Counted from the stretch's first letter, positions 18,084-27,180 are shown. The stretch is 53,042 nucleotides of DNA from Clostridia bacterium (GCA_017629175.1 JAGBXS010000028.1:1-53042), one strand, 5' to 3'. Notes: a model not told the origin generated them from the sequence alone. A program made the numbers and translations.

Positions 18084-19469
18084 TCAGAAAATGTAATACA
18101 AAAACGGTGAGAAGGTATCGTTCACCATGTAAGCGATACTTAAAAGCAAAAGCAATGCGATAACAAACGGCGAAATAGCTTCAACAGCAGAATAACGCTC
18201 ACGCAAGGACTGTATCCATCGTTTGGGATAGGGCGTGCAGGCAATGATACCGAGAATCAAAAACGGCAACCAGCGAAGCAACGCGTAAAGAACGCCTGTA
18301 TTTCCCCATGCGGCACCGATACCAACCATATGCAAAGCGGAGTCGGCAATCGCCCCGATATCGCTATGAAAGAAGATGGTCCAGCCAAAACCGATCACAA
18401 GCAACGAATAGATATGGGCAAATATCTTGCACTTGTCAAGAAATCTTCTTAAAAACGCTTTTTCCAAAATCAAGAAGACACAGAAATAAACGCCCCAAAG
18501 AATGTAGTTCCAATCAGCGCCGTGCCAAAATCCCGTAAGAAACCAAACAACGGCAAGATTGAAAAAGCCGCGCAATTTCCCCACTCGATTACCGCCCAAA
18601 GGAATATAAATGTAATCACGGAACCAAGTGGAAAGCGTTATGTGCCATCTGCGCCAAAAATCCGTTATACTGCGGGCAATATACGGATAGTTGAAATTCT
18701 CCGCAAATTCAAAGCCAATCATTCTGCCAAGACCGATGGCCATATCGGAATATCCCGAAAAATCGAAGTAAATGTGAAGCGTGTACGCGATCATGATCAG
18801 CCAAGTACCGAGAACCGTCGGCTGGAACCCGTTAGCTGCCTCAAGGCTCTCTGCCAAGGCAGCGGCGGAATCTCCCAAAACAATCTTTTTTGAAAGACCC
18901 ATCACGAAACGGCTGACCCCCGATGCAAACATAGAAACCGTTTCCTTGCGGGATTGCAGCTGCCGATATACGTCGCGGTACATTACGATAGGACCTGCAA
19001 TCAACTGAGGGAACAGTGTAACGTAGGTACCGAAGGGAACAAACTTTTGGGCGCAAGGAACGGCACCACGGTACAGATCGATGGAATAGGACATGATCTG
19101 AAAGGTATAGAAGGAAATTCCTACGGGCAAGGTCAAATTGTCGATTCCCGCAAAGCCTAAATTATGGGCAAAGAAATTGAAATACTTAAAAAATAACAGA
19201 AACGACAGATTTACGCAAAGAGACAGGATCAAGAACAGCTTTGCGCGCTTGCGATCAACGTCTCTGTATTTTTCAATCAGGAAACCAAAACCGTACGCCG
19301 CGGCAATGGAAATCAGCATCAGGAGAATATACTTCGGTTCACCCCAGCCGTAAAAAGCCAACGATACGATAAACAAAACAAGGTTGCGAAGCTTGAGCGG
19401 CGATATGTAATACACGATAAGAGTGATTGCCAAATATGCAAAAATGAATATCAAGGAAGAGAAAACCAT
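18084..19469 (-). CDS. MBOAT-family O-acyltransferase
   Basis: This 461-residue polytopic protein starts at 19469 (MVFSSLIF), with a strong GGAGGA site 6 bases upstream; the longer open frame runs into the promoter. FLLFFKYFNFF, WRRWHITLSTWFRDYIYIPL (near residue 285) and the catalytic-His motif GFWHGADWNYILWG (near residue 325) are those of the AlgI/DltB/PatA group. It moves acyl groups across the membrane for O-acylation of an extracellular glycan. It heads the operon MBOAT-DHHW-DHHW-membrane protein-zinc-ribbon protein. The acceptor polymer is unknown; the LTA-synthase locus at 37-38.8 kb shows that the cell makes anionic or glycerol-phosphate polymers. Confidence 0.92.
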   Translation of the reverse strand: MVFSSLIFIFAYLAITLIVYYISPLKLRNLVLFIVSLAFYGWGEPKYILLMLISIAAAYGFGFLIEKYRDVDRKRAKLFLILSLCVNLSFLLFFKYFNFFAHNLGFAGIDNLTLPVGISFYTFQIMSYSIDLYRGAVPCAQKFVPFGTYVTLFPQLIAGPIVMYRDVYRQLQSRKETVSMFASGVSRFVMGLSKKIVLGDSAAALAESLEAANGFQPTVLGTWLIMIAYTLHIYFDFSGYSDMAIGLGRMIGFEFAENFNYPYIARSITDFWRRWHITLSTWFRDYIYIPLGGNRVGKLRGFFNLAVVWFLTGFWHGADWNYILWGVYFCVFLILEKAFLRRFLDKCKIFAHIYSLLVIGFGWTIFFHSDIGAIADSALHMVGIGAAWGNTGVLYALLRWLPFLILGIIACTPYPKRWIQSLRERYSAVEAISPFVIALLLLLSIAYMVNDTFSPFLYYIF

Positions 19470-19501
19470 ATGTTCCTCCGATAACATAAGATCATAGGGA
19501 A

Positions 19502-19507
19502 AATATA
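19502..19507 (-). promoter_or_regulatory. Possible -10 box of the MBOAT operon
   Basis: On the minus strand TATATT (19502-19507) sits about 33 bases before the MBOAT start. No convincing -35 box is visible 17 bases upstream (TTTTCT). It faces away from the strong divergent promoter at 19583. Confidence 0.35.
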
Positions 19508-19582
19508 CCACATTTTTTCTAAAAAGAAAAGAGCTTTTTGAAAATTTAATTTGTAAAATATCATTAACACGACAGAAGAGTC

Positions 19583-19611
19583 TTGACACACGAAGAGATT
19601 TAAGGTAAAAT
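19583..19611 (+). promoter_or_regulatory. Sigma-A promoter of the DUF4358 lipoprotein gene
   Basis: TTGACA (19583-19588), a 17-base spacer and TAAAAT (19606-19611) lie 27 bases before the start codon, divergent from the MBOAT operon. Confidence 0.85.
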
Positions 19612-19638
19612 CAGTAAAAAGGATTGAAAGGATTTTAT

Positions 19639-20157
19639 ATGAAAAAGACTTTTTCTGCTGTTTTGGCGATGCTTCTTCTGGTAGCCTGCCTCTCCTCTTG
19701 CCAAAAAGACCCCGTTGTTCTCGATCTGCAAGCAGAGGCGAATTCTATTTTGTCAACCTATCAGCTGGAGGGCGGCAATCTCTATACCTCTACTTCTACT
19801 GTTTTGGGTGAATATTTGGATGAGGATCTGATCCGCAGTTACTACGGAGATTTGACCTCCATGCCGGATTTCGGTTCGGTAGAATCCTACGTGGTTTACA
19901 TTGATGAGAGCAAACCTATTCTCCCCTGCGAATTCGGGCTCTTTAAGATGAAGGAGGGCGCCGATGCACAGGCCTTCATTGCATATTTGCAGGCTCGTAT
20001 CGATCTTAAGATCCAAAACGCCAAGGCATATCCCTCTATGGACACCAGCATGCTGGTTAGTGCAAAATTCGTGGAAAAAGACGGTTACGTTTGGTATTGC
20101 GCTGTAAAGGATGCCAACGATCAAATCAATTCCGCATTGGAAGCGAAATTCAATTAA
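19639..20157 (+). CDS. DUF4358-like lipoprotein
   Basis: This 172-residue protein starts at 19639 (MKKTFSAV), with GAAAGGAT upstream. The signal peptide ends in a lipobox LSSC at about residues 19-22. The mature part, with YYGDLTSMPDFGS, CEFGLFKMKEGADAQAF and a C-terminal YVWYCAVKDAN, matches my recollection of DUF4358, a small extracellular domain of unknown role. Genes of this family often lie beside MBOAT and DHHW genes in Clostridia, as here in divergent orientation, so a part in surface-polymer acylation is plausible but unproven. Confidence 0.78.
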   Translation: MKKTFSAVLAMLLLVACLSSCQKDPVVLDLQAEANSILSTYQLEGGNLYTSTSTVLGEYLDEDLIRSYYGDLTSMPDFGSVESYVVYIDESKPILPCEFGLFKMKEGADAQAFIAYLQARIDLKIQNAKAYPSMDTSMLVSAKFVEKDGYVWYCAVKDANDQINSALEAKFN

Positions 20158-20162
20158 ATCTC

Positions 20163-20194
20163 AAAAAGATCGGAAAATTCCGATCTTTTTTTGA
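20163..20194. terminator. Bidirectional terminator between convergent genes
   Basis: AAGATCGG (from 20166) pairs with CCGATCTT (to 20187) around an A/T loop and is flanked by A's and T's. It serves the DUF4358 gene and the convergent amidohydrolase. Confidence 0.82.
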
Positions 20195-20202
20195 GTTGGT
20201 TT

Positions 20203-21534
20203 TTACTTAATGAACGCTGTACCGTCGTCGTTGTAGATAATCCGCTCCCCGCTTGAGGTGAGAGAATCCACGTAAGCGAAATACGCCTCCTTGGAATCAA
20301 ACAGCGGACGGTATTCCGCCACTATCTTCTTTGCCCGCTCGGCACCGTTCCCCAGCAGGGTGTTAATGATAGAAAGCTGCCACTTGGCATTTTTGACGCA
20401 GGCGGCTTCGGGGTCTGCCACCGCATAATCACTTCCGTGGCTGGTACCTTCTGCACCCGGAGCGTAGGGATGGATCACGGGCATGATGCAGCAGAGGTCA
20501 CCCATATCGGTACTGCCGGTGCTTCTGGTTTGGGTAACGGTAAACTCCTCCTCGGGGAAAAGAGTCTCGTAGGCTTCCTTTGCCGCATAAAGCATATCGG
20601 TGTTATTGTTCAAGGGAGAGTAACCCGCACGATCAATGATCTCAATGTTGGCACCGATGGAATAGGCCGCGCCGATCAAGGCACGGTTCACCTTTTTGTT
20701 GGCATCCTCCATGGCCGCAAAGGAAACACCGCGGATATAGCTTTCCATGGTGACCATGTCGGGAATGGCGTTTACCATGCTGCCTCCGTTGGTGATGATG
20801 GGATGCACGCGGATAAGATCCTCCTCCTTGAAGGTCTCGCGGAGGGCGTTCACCGCTTGCAGACCGCAGGTGGCGGCATAGAGGGCGTTCTTGCCGTTCC
20901 AGGGGCTGGAGCCCGCGTGGGCGGCTACACCTTTGTAGAGGATGCGTTTGACGATACAGCCGACAGAACCTATCCCTGCCGTAAAAGAACGGCTGGTATG
21001 CACCATAAAGGCAAGGTCAACACCGTCAAAATAGCCTCTGTGCAAGAACTCCGACTTGCCACAGAAATATTTGATCTTTCCCTCGTCCTTCAGCTTGGAG
21101 CGATATTCTATCTCCAAAAGCTCCTCGGCGGGAACGGCACAAAGTCGAATGGCTCCGCAAAGTCCATCCAGCATTCCTCTCTCCTTCAGCGCGGCGGCAA
21201 CCCCTAAGAAGGCGGCACACTGGGCGTTGTGTCCGCAAGAATGAACCGCACCTGTGGCAGGATCTGAATTCTTGTGGGAAGCGCAGAGAATGGAATCCAG
21301 CTCCGCAAGGATCAACAGCTCCGGGCCTTCCCTGCCGGTGTCCAGTCTGGCATAAAATCCGGTGATACCGTCTGCCTTGACGATATCATACCCAAGCTCA
21401 CGAAACTTTTCTTCCATGTACCCGGAGGTTTTGAACTCCTTGTATCCCGTCTCAGGAGTCGTCCAAATATGGCGCTCCGCATTCAAAATCAAGTCTCTGT
21501 ATTTTTCTACCGCGGCAACGATTTTCTCTGTCAT
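20203..21534 (-). CDS. M20-family amidohydrolase (AbgB-like)
   Basis: This 443-residue cytosolic metallopeptidase-like amidohydrolase starts at 21534 (MTEKIV), with GGGAGGA upstream. The metal site shows HSCGHNAQ (near residue 100) and CAVPAEE (near residue 137), and later STDMGDL and YAPGAEGTSHG. The overall look is of the M20D amidohydrolases such as AbgB (p-aminobenzoyl-glutamate hydrolase) and amino-acid acylases. The natural substrate cannot be told from sequence. It stands alone with its own promoter and terminator, between the DUF4358 gene and tRNA-Arg. Confidence 0.85.
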   Translation of the reverse strand: MTEKIVAAVEKYRDLILNAERHIWTTPETGYKEFKTSGYMEEKFRELGYDIVKADGITGFYARLDTGREGPELLILAELDSILCASHKNSDPATGAVHSCGHNAQCAAFLGVAAALKERGMLDGLCGAIRLCAVPAEELLEIEYRSKLKDEGKIKYFCGKSEFLHRGYFDGVDLAFMVHTSRSFTAGIGSVGCIVKRILYKGVAAHAGSSPWNGKNALYAATCGLQAVNALRETFKEEDLIRVHPIITNGGSMVNAIPDMVTMESYIRGVSFAAMEDANKKVNRALIGAAYSIGANIEIIDRAGYSPLNNNTDMLYAAKEAYETLFPEEEFTVTQTRSTGSTDMGDLCCIMPVIHPYAPGAEGTSHGSDYAVADPEAACVKNAKWQLSIINTLLGNGAERAKKIVAEYRPLFDSKEAYFAYVDSLTSSGERIIYNDDGTAFIK

Positions 21535-21568
21535 GGCGGATCCTCCCATCAGTCATCTTTACTGGCCT

Positions 21569-21597
21569 ATGATAACACAGTTATCGAAGAAAATCAA
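21569..21597 (-). promoter_or_regulatory. Promoter of the amidohydrolase gene
   Basis: On the minus strand TTGATT (21592-21597), a 17-base spacer and TATCAT (21569-21574) lie 35 bases before the start codon. Confidence 0.65.
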
Positions 21598-21650
21598 CCG
21601 GATTTCTATGTTTTGAAAAACAGATTGAAAATATCTTACGGAAAACAAAC

Positions 21651-21686
21651 AAAAAAGTCTTGCAAACACTAAGGTTACAAGACTTT
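21651..21686 (-). terminator. Terminator of tRNA-Arg
   Basis: AAAGTCTTG (21654-21662) pairs with CAAGACTTT (21678-21686). On the minus strand a run of T's follows. It starts 4 bases after the encoded CCA of the tRNA. Confidence 0.82.
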
Positions 21687-21689
21687 ATG

Positions 21690-21766
<77 letters not shown>

Positions 21767-21797
21767 ATATTGCTTGGCATTTCCGCCAACGCTGAAT

Positions 21798-21826
21798 ATA
21801 ATACCATGTTTTGGCGCAAATGTCAA
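21798..21826 (-). promoter_or_regulatory. Promoter of tRNA-Arg
   Basis: On the minus strand TTGACA (21821-21826), a 17-base spacer and TATTAT (21798-21803) lie about 32 bases before the tRNA. Confidence 0.82.
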
Positions 21827-21892
21827 TAGCAAAACAGACAAAAAATGTACATTTTTTTCGAAAACTTGGAACGCTTTTTGGTCACTATGTTC

Positions 21893-22540
21893 TTATTCCA
21901 AAACTACCCATTTATCCTGCACGGCATTGAGATACAACTCACCCTGATAAGAATACAAATGATAATACTGGGTTGTGGATTGGTTGCTGGCGACATCGTT
22001 TCGGAAGGTTCCGTTATTACGGTATATCTTATATTTTACCTCAAAAAAATACACGTTGACAGTTTCCCCTTGATATTCCGCAGAACCGCCGGACTGTACC
22101 TGATCAACTTCGATATCGTAGATCATCTGCATGGTGAACCGATCGGGAACATCCTCGCTTTCCAAAAACGATTCAGTGAGCATTTGATGATACGCGTTAT
22201 AATCGCCTCGAATAACGTTATCAAAATAATGATAAAAGAATTCCGCACACTCTCCGTAATCCAAATAATTCTCCTCAGTAAGCTGCTCCCCCGATCCGTA
22301 CTGCTTAAAGTAAACTGCACGGTTCATGCTCATATATGCGGGATCCTCGAAAATATTCTCACTGTAATCTGCAGAGAAAAACGCCTCGGGAGGCAATGCG
22401 GGCGTAAGATCCTCTTCCTCCAACAGCATGGAAACCAAAACCAAAGCCCCGACCAGAAGACAGAGTGCCAGCAGAACAATGCCGGATATGACCAAGATTC
22501 GCTTGACGATTCTTTTTTCATTTTCTTTGTTTGCAGACAT
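21893..22540 (-). CDS. Single-pass membrane protein, unknown function
   Basis: This 215-residue protein has a charged N-terminus (MSANKENEKRIVKR), one membrane helix at about residues 15-38, a short acidic linker (LLEEEDL) and a ~165-residue outside domain rich in Tyr, Asp and Glu. The domain ends in YYHLYSYQGELYLNAVQDKWVVLE, which suggests an NTF2-like or DUF4829-type fold but is not decisive. The ATG has AAGGAGAACGATA before it. It lies behind the terminator of the sugar isomerase, so it depends on read-through or a promoter I cannot see. Confidence 0.7.
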   Translation of the reverse strand: MSANKENEKRIVKRILVISGIVLLALCLLVGALVLVSMLLEEEDLTPALPPEAFFSADYSENIFEDPAYMSMNRAVYFKQYGSGEQLTEENYLDYGECAEFFYHYFDNVIRGDYNAYHQMLTESFLESEDVPDRFTMQMIYDIEVDQVQSGGSAEYQGETVNVYFFEVKYKIYRNNGTFRNDVASNQSTTQYYHLYSYQGELYLNAVQDKWVVLE

Positions 22541-22561
22541 TATCGTTCTCCTTTTGGTGGG

Positions 22562-22596
22562 TTAAAAGAGGGTTATCGTAAGACAACCCTCTTTCA
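22562..22596 (-). terminator. Terminator after the sugar isomerase gene
   Basis: AAAGAGGGTT (22565-22574) pairs with AACCCTCTTT (22585-22594) around a 10-base loop. On the minus strand a T run follows. It lies 14 bases after the isomerase stop. Confidence 0.75.
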
Positions 22597-22608
22597 GTTT
22601 GCTTCGAT

Positions 22609-23472
22609 TTAAGCGTTAATAAAGCGGCGGAGGTTGTCCACGCCGATACGAATACCCTTCAGAGGATCTTCCATACCCTCGAACTCAATCATCAAGTACT
22701 CGTCGTAGCCGGCACGTCTCAGTGCTGCGATGCACTGCTGAACGGGAACGTCACCATGACCGATGATGGAGCCGCGCAGATAGTTGCAAGCGCGGGAGTT
22801 AAACCAGCCTTCACCGGGGTTAACACCGGTACCGGGCTTCTTGTGGAAGTCCTTAGCGTGTGCATGGATCGCGTAAGGTGCAGTAAGGCCAACTGCATAA
22901 GCATGGTCAACGTCTGCACAAGCAAAGTTGCCGATATCTACCAATGCGCCGAAGTTATCGTTGCCAACAGCGTTGATCAACTTCTCGATACGATCGGGAT
23001 CCTGCGCAAAGAAGCCGTGGTTCTCGATACAGGTCTTGACACCAACGGTCTTTGCGTACTCGGTTACAGCGCGGTATGCCTTGGTCAGAATAGGCAAAAC
23101 GACATCAAAGCTTCTGCCGGTCTTCACGGAAGCGGGATAACCGGGAGTAGCATCGTGACGCATGCACTTTGCACCGAGAGCAGCCGCGATGTCTACGAGC
23201 TTCTTAACGCGCTCGATCTCTTCGTCAAGATCGCGGTTCAGGAAGTCAGCACCAACGCAGAAGCAAACTGCCTCGATACCAACCTGCTTGCAGTAATCAC
23301 CGTACTCCTTTGCGAGTGCAAGATATTCCTCGTGAGTAAGGCCGTTGCCAAACTCTACGAAGTCTACGCCTTCGCAGCCAAACTCTTTTGCTTTATCGAT
23401 ACAGCCCTTGATGCCCAAAGAATCCGCAGAGGAATAGCCATGGAAGCTGTACAAGCTAACACCAATTTTCAT
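22609..23472 (-). CDS. Sugar phosphate isomerase/epimerase (AP-endonuclease-2 fold)
   Basis: This 287-residue TIM-barrel protein of the xylose-isomerase-like family has probable metal ligands in IENHGFF (near residue 150), LVDIGNF (near residue 178), the His-rich HAHAKDFH (near residue 202) and MIEFEGME (near residue 265). Members isomerise or epimerise sugars, keto-sugars or inositol derivatives; the substrate here is not decided. The start has TTGGAG upstream. It is the last gene of the DUF4855/CBM9 locus, separated from the CBM9-like gene by a hairpin-bearing gap of 106 bases. Confidence 0.88.
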   Translation of the reverse strand: MKIGVSLYSFHGYSSADSLGIKGCIDKAKEFGCEGVDFVEFGNGLTHEEYLALAKEYGDYCKQVGIEAVCFCVGADFLNRDLDEEIERVKKLVDIAAALGAKCMRHDATPGYPASVKTGRSFDVVLPILTKAYRAVTEYAKTVGVKTCIENHGFFAQDPDRIEKLINAVGNDNFGALVDIGNFACADVDHAYAVGLTAPYAIHAHAKDFHKKPGTGVNPGEGWFNSRACNYLRGSIIGHGDVPVQQCIAALRRAGYDEYLMIEFEGMEDPLKGIRIGVDNLRRFINA

Positions 23473-23532
23473 AGGTTTGTTTTCTCCAATTATAAATAAA
23501 TGTGAGAGTTGAAAAACTTCTGCGATAAGTCA

Positions 23533-23565
23533 TCGGAGGAAACGCCAAAGGGGCGCTTCCTCCGA
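23533..23565 (-). other. Intergenic hairpin without T tract
   Basis: TCGGAGGAAACGCC (23533-23546) pairs with 23552-23565 with one mismatch around a 5-base loop. It begins 14 bases after the stop of the CBM9-like gene on the minus strand. No T run follows on the coding strand, so it looks more like a 3'-end stabiliser or processing site than a terminator. It could lower isomerase expression relative to the upstream lipoprotein. Confidence 0.65.
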
Positions 23566-23578
23566 AAAAGACAATTGA

Positions 23579-24922
23579 TTAAGCGAGGGTGATGGTGGGG
23601 ATCTTGGACCAGTCGTTCAGACCGATGATACCGCCGCCGTCACGGAAGTAAATGTTCTTGAAGTTGTTGCCGTCGCCGGAGTTGATGGAAACGGAGAAGC
23701 CAAATACGGTACCAGCGGTGCCGGAGATGGTCTCGCCCTCTGCGCCGCAATCAGCGAAGGGGATCTTTGCCTCGTAGATGGTGAGCTGGTTTTCAGCATC
23801 GCGAACACACTTAGTCTCGGAGTTCTCCTGAGCTGCGTTGCCCATCCACAGACACTTAATGGTGTCGCCGCTCTCGTTTACGCAGAAGCCGTACTGACGA
23901 ACTACGTTAGACTGAGCAGCCACGCCGTTAACAACGTTATCCCAGTTAGCATAGATGTACTCGCCGGTGGGATCGGCAGAGGTAACGTTCACCTGGATGC
24001 ACTCGCTGTTGTACATAGAAGAAGCGTTAGCGGAAGTGATCTTGTTGATGTGGTAGGGAGAGTTAACAACAACGCCAACATAGAGGTATTCTTCGTCATA
24101 TGCGAGGTAAACCTCTGCGGTGGAATAGTAGTTGCCATCAGTGAACTGCTCGTAGCTTACCAACTCGTTGGACTGCTCGATAACCCAGATAGCATCGCCG
24201 TACTCGTCAGCGGAAACGTTACCGTCAACGGTGATGGTGCCCTCGTAGATCTCAGCGTTGATATCGTTGGTAGCGCGGAAGCCGTGGGGATAGAAGATGT
24301 CCTTGGAGAAGTCGGTAGCCTTGATACCGTTGAGCTCCTTCTCAAAGTGCTTGTGGATAGCAAGAACATAGCCGTCAGCGGGGATCTCAACAGCGTCCTT
24401 GTCAGCTGCTTCCAGATCGTAGGAAGCGGTTACCTTGTAGCTGTAGGTAGCGTGATCGTACTCCATTACGAAAACTTCGTAATCCTCGTAAGTGCCTTCA
24501 GCGCTCTCGATGGTGGACTCCGCGTAATCGGAGTTGAACGCTACGATAGAAGCAACGCCGTCAACAACGCCGGTGTTCAGCGCGGTAAGGCGGATGGAGG
24601 TACCGTCGGTGCCTCTCAGACCAACCAGACCACCGTTACCGATGGAGCCCTTCCAGGAAACGTACTGGGTGATGTACTCAGCTACTTCATAATCCAGAAC
24701 GGGTTCTTCGGAAGATTCATCTTCGGAGGGCTCGGTAGAGGGCTCAGCCTCGGAGGATTCTTCAGCGGGAGTGGAGCTTTCAGCGGGAGCTTCAGAGGAA
24801 GCCTCGGTGGAAGCCTCAGTGGAGGTTGCGGGGGTGCTAGAGGTGTCGGTAGATTCTTCTGCACATGCAGCAAGGCAGAAAACCATAACAACAGCCAGAA
24901 GCAGAGTCATGAGTCTTTTCAT
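23579..24922 (-). CDS. Lipoprotein with CBM9-like carbohydrate-binding domain
   Basis: This 447-residue lipoprotein has a lipobox LAAC at about residues 17-20, then a long Ser/Glu/Thr/Ala/Pro linker (about 22-75) that would span the wall. The C-terminal ~220 residues start ITVDGNVSADEYGDAIWV and include AEVYLAYDEEYLYVGVVVNS, ECIQVNV and a terminal FGFSVSINSGDG, the pattern of CBM9 / sugar-binding DOMON-like domains. The middle ~80-220 region is unassigned. It lies between the DUF4855 gene (35-base gap) and the sugar isomerase gene. It is probably a surface glycan-capture protein. Confidence 0.85.
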   Translation of the reverse strand: MKRLMTLLLAVVMVFCLAACAEESTDTSSTPATSTEASTEASSEAPAESSTPAEESSEAEPSTEPSEDESSEEPVLDYEVAEYITQYVSWKGSIGNGGLVGLRGTDGTSIRLTALNTGVVDGVASIVAFNSDYAESTIESAEGTYEDYEVFVMEYDHATYSYKVTASYDLEAADKDAVEIPADGYVLAIHKHFEKELNGIKATDFSKDIFYPHGFRATNDINAEIYEGTITVDGNVSADEYGDAIWVIEQSNELVSYEQFTDGNYYSTAEVYLAYDEEYLYVGVVVNSPYHINKITSANASSMYNSECIQVNVTSADPTGEYIYANWDNVVNGVAAQSNVVRQYGFCVNESGDTIKCLWMGNAAQENSETKCVRDAENQLTIYEAKIPFADCGAEGETISGTAGTVFGFSVSINSGDGNNFKNIYFRDGGGIIGLNDWSKIPTITLA

Positions 24923-24957
24923 GATGTTTGGGTCCTTTCTTGTGTAAAATTTTGTTT

Positions 24958-27168
24958 TTATTTTATATTTTTCTTTTTAAAAATGATAAGCAACACAACG
25001 CCAACAGCCAAAACGGCAACGGCGATCACAACAACGATCACGATCGGGAAGCCGGAAGCATCCTGGGGCTGCGGAGAAGAGGAGGTCTCGGGTGCGGAGG
25101 TCTCAGCCTCTTCACCAAAGGCTACGTTGGTAAAGCCCTTGACCGTTTCTCCGTCCAGCTTTGCCGTTACGTATCCCCAACCGTCGCCTAGATCGATATA
25201 AGTGATCTCAGTTCCCGCGGGAAATTCAACAGAGGACGCCGCTTGGTCGGGTCTTACGTAAACCTTAAGTGCATCTTCCAGCGTTTCGTTCAACTCGGGA
25301 AGCTCCTTGTCAATTACCAAGAACTCCAAGGTAGCTCTCTCGGATACGTTATAGCCATCGGACACGTTGAAGGAAACGGTGTATTTTCCGGGAGCGGTTC
25401 CCTTGGTATTTACCAAATAGAAACCCTCGCCCTCAAGAACATAATTCAAGCCTTCCGTTGCAACGGCATCAACAATGGACCAAGAGGTTCTGGTGGAATC
25501 CGTATCGGTAATGGTTACAAAATCACTGGAACGGGAATCCGTCTTGATTACGATCAATCTGTCTTCGGTTTCAACCACGGGTGCTTCGGAGGTAAAACGA
25601 TCCTTTGTATACAGATACAACAAATCGTATACGGTACGTTCATTGGAGCCGTTGAGCGACCCCGCACAGCGGAAAAGATCGTCAACGCCCTGATAGATCA
25701 TCATCATGCCGCCATCCATACAACCGGTGCTGTAACCGGTGTGCAGGTACTTATAAAAGCGATCTGCCGCCGCAGAAGCGCCGATGGAAAGCTCAAATTC
25801 CATGCCAAGGCCGTACTTCTTTGCCTGTGCCGCGGAATCCTCCACAGAACCGGGCAAAACGTCGCCGATCTCGGTGAGCGAGTCTCCGGATCTGGGGAAT
25901 GCATATCCGCTCTGCAGAGTTGCAGAGTCAAATCCAAGCTCAACAGCGGTCTCAAAGCCGGGTGCGCAATAGTACGGGATCCAAATGGACTTAAGTCCCT
26001 TGGAATGTACATACTGGTTGTACTGCTTGATCAGATCGGGCTCGTAATCGCAGGAGGCATAGTTAATGAGCTCAGACTGCCAATATACACCCTTGAACTC
26101 AAGGTTGTCAAACCCGCTCTCGGAGAAGGTCTTGATCAAGGTGTCGATATATCCCTTCAGGAAGGTCAAGCGGTTCTCCAAGGAATTGGAAACAACACCG
26201 CCAACAGTCCTATTTCCGTGCTCCAAGTAAGGAACGGAAAGGAAGACGGGATACTTGTAATCGTCTGCCAAGCCTAGCTCGCTGCGCATACTGCCAACCA
26301 GCTTGTTCAATGCCTCAAGGTTGTAATCCTTGCCAATACCGAACATATTCGCAGTATAGTCGTTCCATCCCTTATCGGTGGAAAAGTCAAAACCGGAAGC
26401 GCCGGAGGGCAGAAACAGCATAGACTCGAACATCATGTCCGTAGCATTGCCATCCTTATCAACGTATGCCAGGTAGGGCCTCAGTTTCTGCTGGGTATAA
26501 TTCCCCACGGTATACATCAGAACAATGTTCTCAATACCGTCGATACCTGCCGAGAAGCCTACCGGCTCAGTTTCTTTATCAGGGGTAGCTTCCTTTGCAC
26601 CGGAAGTACCCTTGTTACCGTACACGAAAATCTCGTCTGTATAAATGTAAACGTCGCAGGAAAAGGTAACACGAACGTAACGGGCGGCATACGCCTGATC
26701 CAAGGTAACGGTATGGGTGATAATAGCGGAAGACGCGGAAGTAACGGACTTGTCGTCGTAAACGGAGCCGACAGTGCCGAAATTCTCGCCGTCGGTAGAA
26801 ACCGCAACGTGAACGTAACGAGCGCATTGAATGCCCGCAGTCTTCATCTGAAGAGTACGAAGCTCAACAGAAGAAACTGCGCACGCCTCGCCCAGGTCAA
26901 TGGTTACAGAAGCGGAGGTTCCGCGATAAAGTTTGAGAAACGCGGTGTCGGAATAGCTTGCGCGAGTGGCAAGCTTCCCGTCTGTAAGTGCGCTCTCCTG
27001 CTTGTAAGCGCGATTAGGATATGCGTTATCGATTTTGCTGTCGTATTCCACAGTGTAGGACTTCCCTGCTGCCAGATTGGTGCCTGCGGCAACGCCGGAA
27101 ACAGCGAAAGCGGAAAGCAAGAAAGATACAAGAAGAATGCTGCTGAGAATTCTTTTGATAATGTGCAT
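24958..27168 (-). CDS. Discoidin-like + DUF4855 protein with C-terminal membrane anchor
   Basis: This 736-residue secreted protein has a signal peptide at residues 1-~28. Residues ~30-185 form an F5/8-type-C/CBM32-like domain (SALTDGKLATRA, VTIDLGEACAVSSVELRT, AARYVRVTF, TDEIFVYG). Residues ~205-500 form a DUF4855 TIM-barrel-like region (NIVLMYTVGNY, FLPSGASGFDFST, VFLSVPYLE, FKGVYWQSE, KSIWIPYYCAPGF), a putative glycoside hydrolase of unknown substrate. A beta-sandwich stretch follows, then a Ser/Pro linker and one membrane helix (IVIVVVIAVAVLAVGVVLLI) with a KKK tail. It is anchored at the C-terminus with catalytic parts outside. It is 12 bases after the solute-binding lipoprotein gene. Confidence 0.85.
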   Translation of the reverse strand: MHIIKRILSSILLVSFLLSAFAVSGVAAGTNLAAGKSYTVEYDSKIDNAYPNRAYKQESALTDGKLATRASYSDTAFLKLYRGTSASVTIDLGEACAVSSVELRTLQMKTAGIQCARYVHVAVSTDGENFGTVGSVYDDKSVTSASSAIITHTVTLDQAYAARYVRVTFSCDVYIYTDEIFVYGNKGTSGAKEATPDKETEPVGFSAGIDGIENIVLMYTVGNYTQQKLRPYLAYVDKDGNATDMMFESMLFLPSGASGFDFSTDKGWNDYTANMFGIGKDYNLEALNKLVGSMRSELGLADDYKYPVFLSVPYLEHGNRTVGGVVSNSLENRLTFLKGYIDTLIKTFSESGFDNLEFKGVYWQSELINYASCDYEPDLIKQYNQYVHSKGLKSIWIPYYCAPGFETAVELGFDSATLQSGYAFPRSGDSLTEIGDVLPGSVEDSAAQAKKYGLGMEFELSIGASAAADRFYKYLHTGYSTGCMDGGMMMIYQGVDDLFRCAGSLNGSNERTVYDLLYLYTKDRFTSEAPVVETEDRLIVIKTDSRSSDFVTITDTDSTRTSWSIVDAVATEGLNYVLEGEGFYLVNTKGTAPGKYTVSFNVSDGYNVSERATLEFLVIDKELPELNETLEDALKVYVRPDQAASSVEFPAGTEITYIDLGDGWGYVTAKLDGETVKGFTNVAFGEEAETSAPETSSSPQPQDASGFPIVIVVVIAVAVLAVGVVLLIIFKKKNIK

Positions 27169-27180
27169 TACCCACCAGCC

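Noticed and set aside
24682..24891. Pro/Leu-rich ORF over the CBM9 lipoprotein linker
   Set aside because: Alternate frame of a low-complexity Ser/Glu/Ala linker; no start signals.
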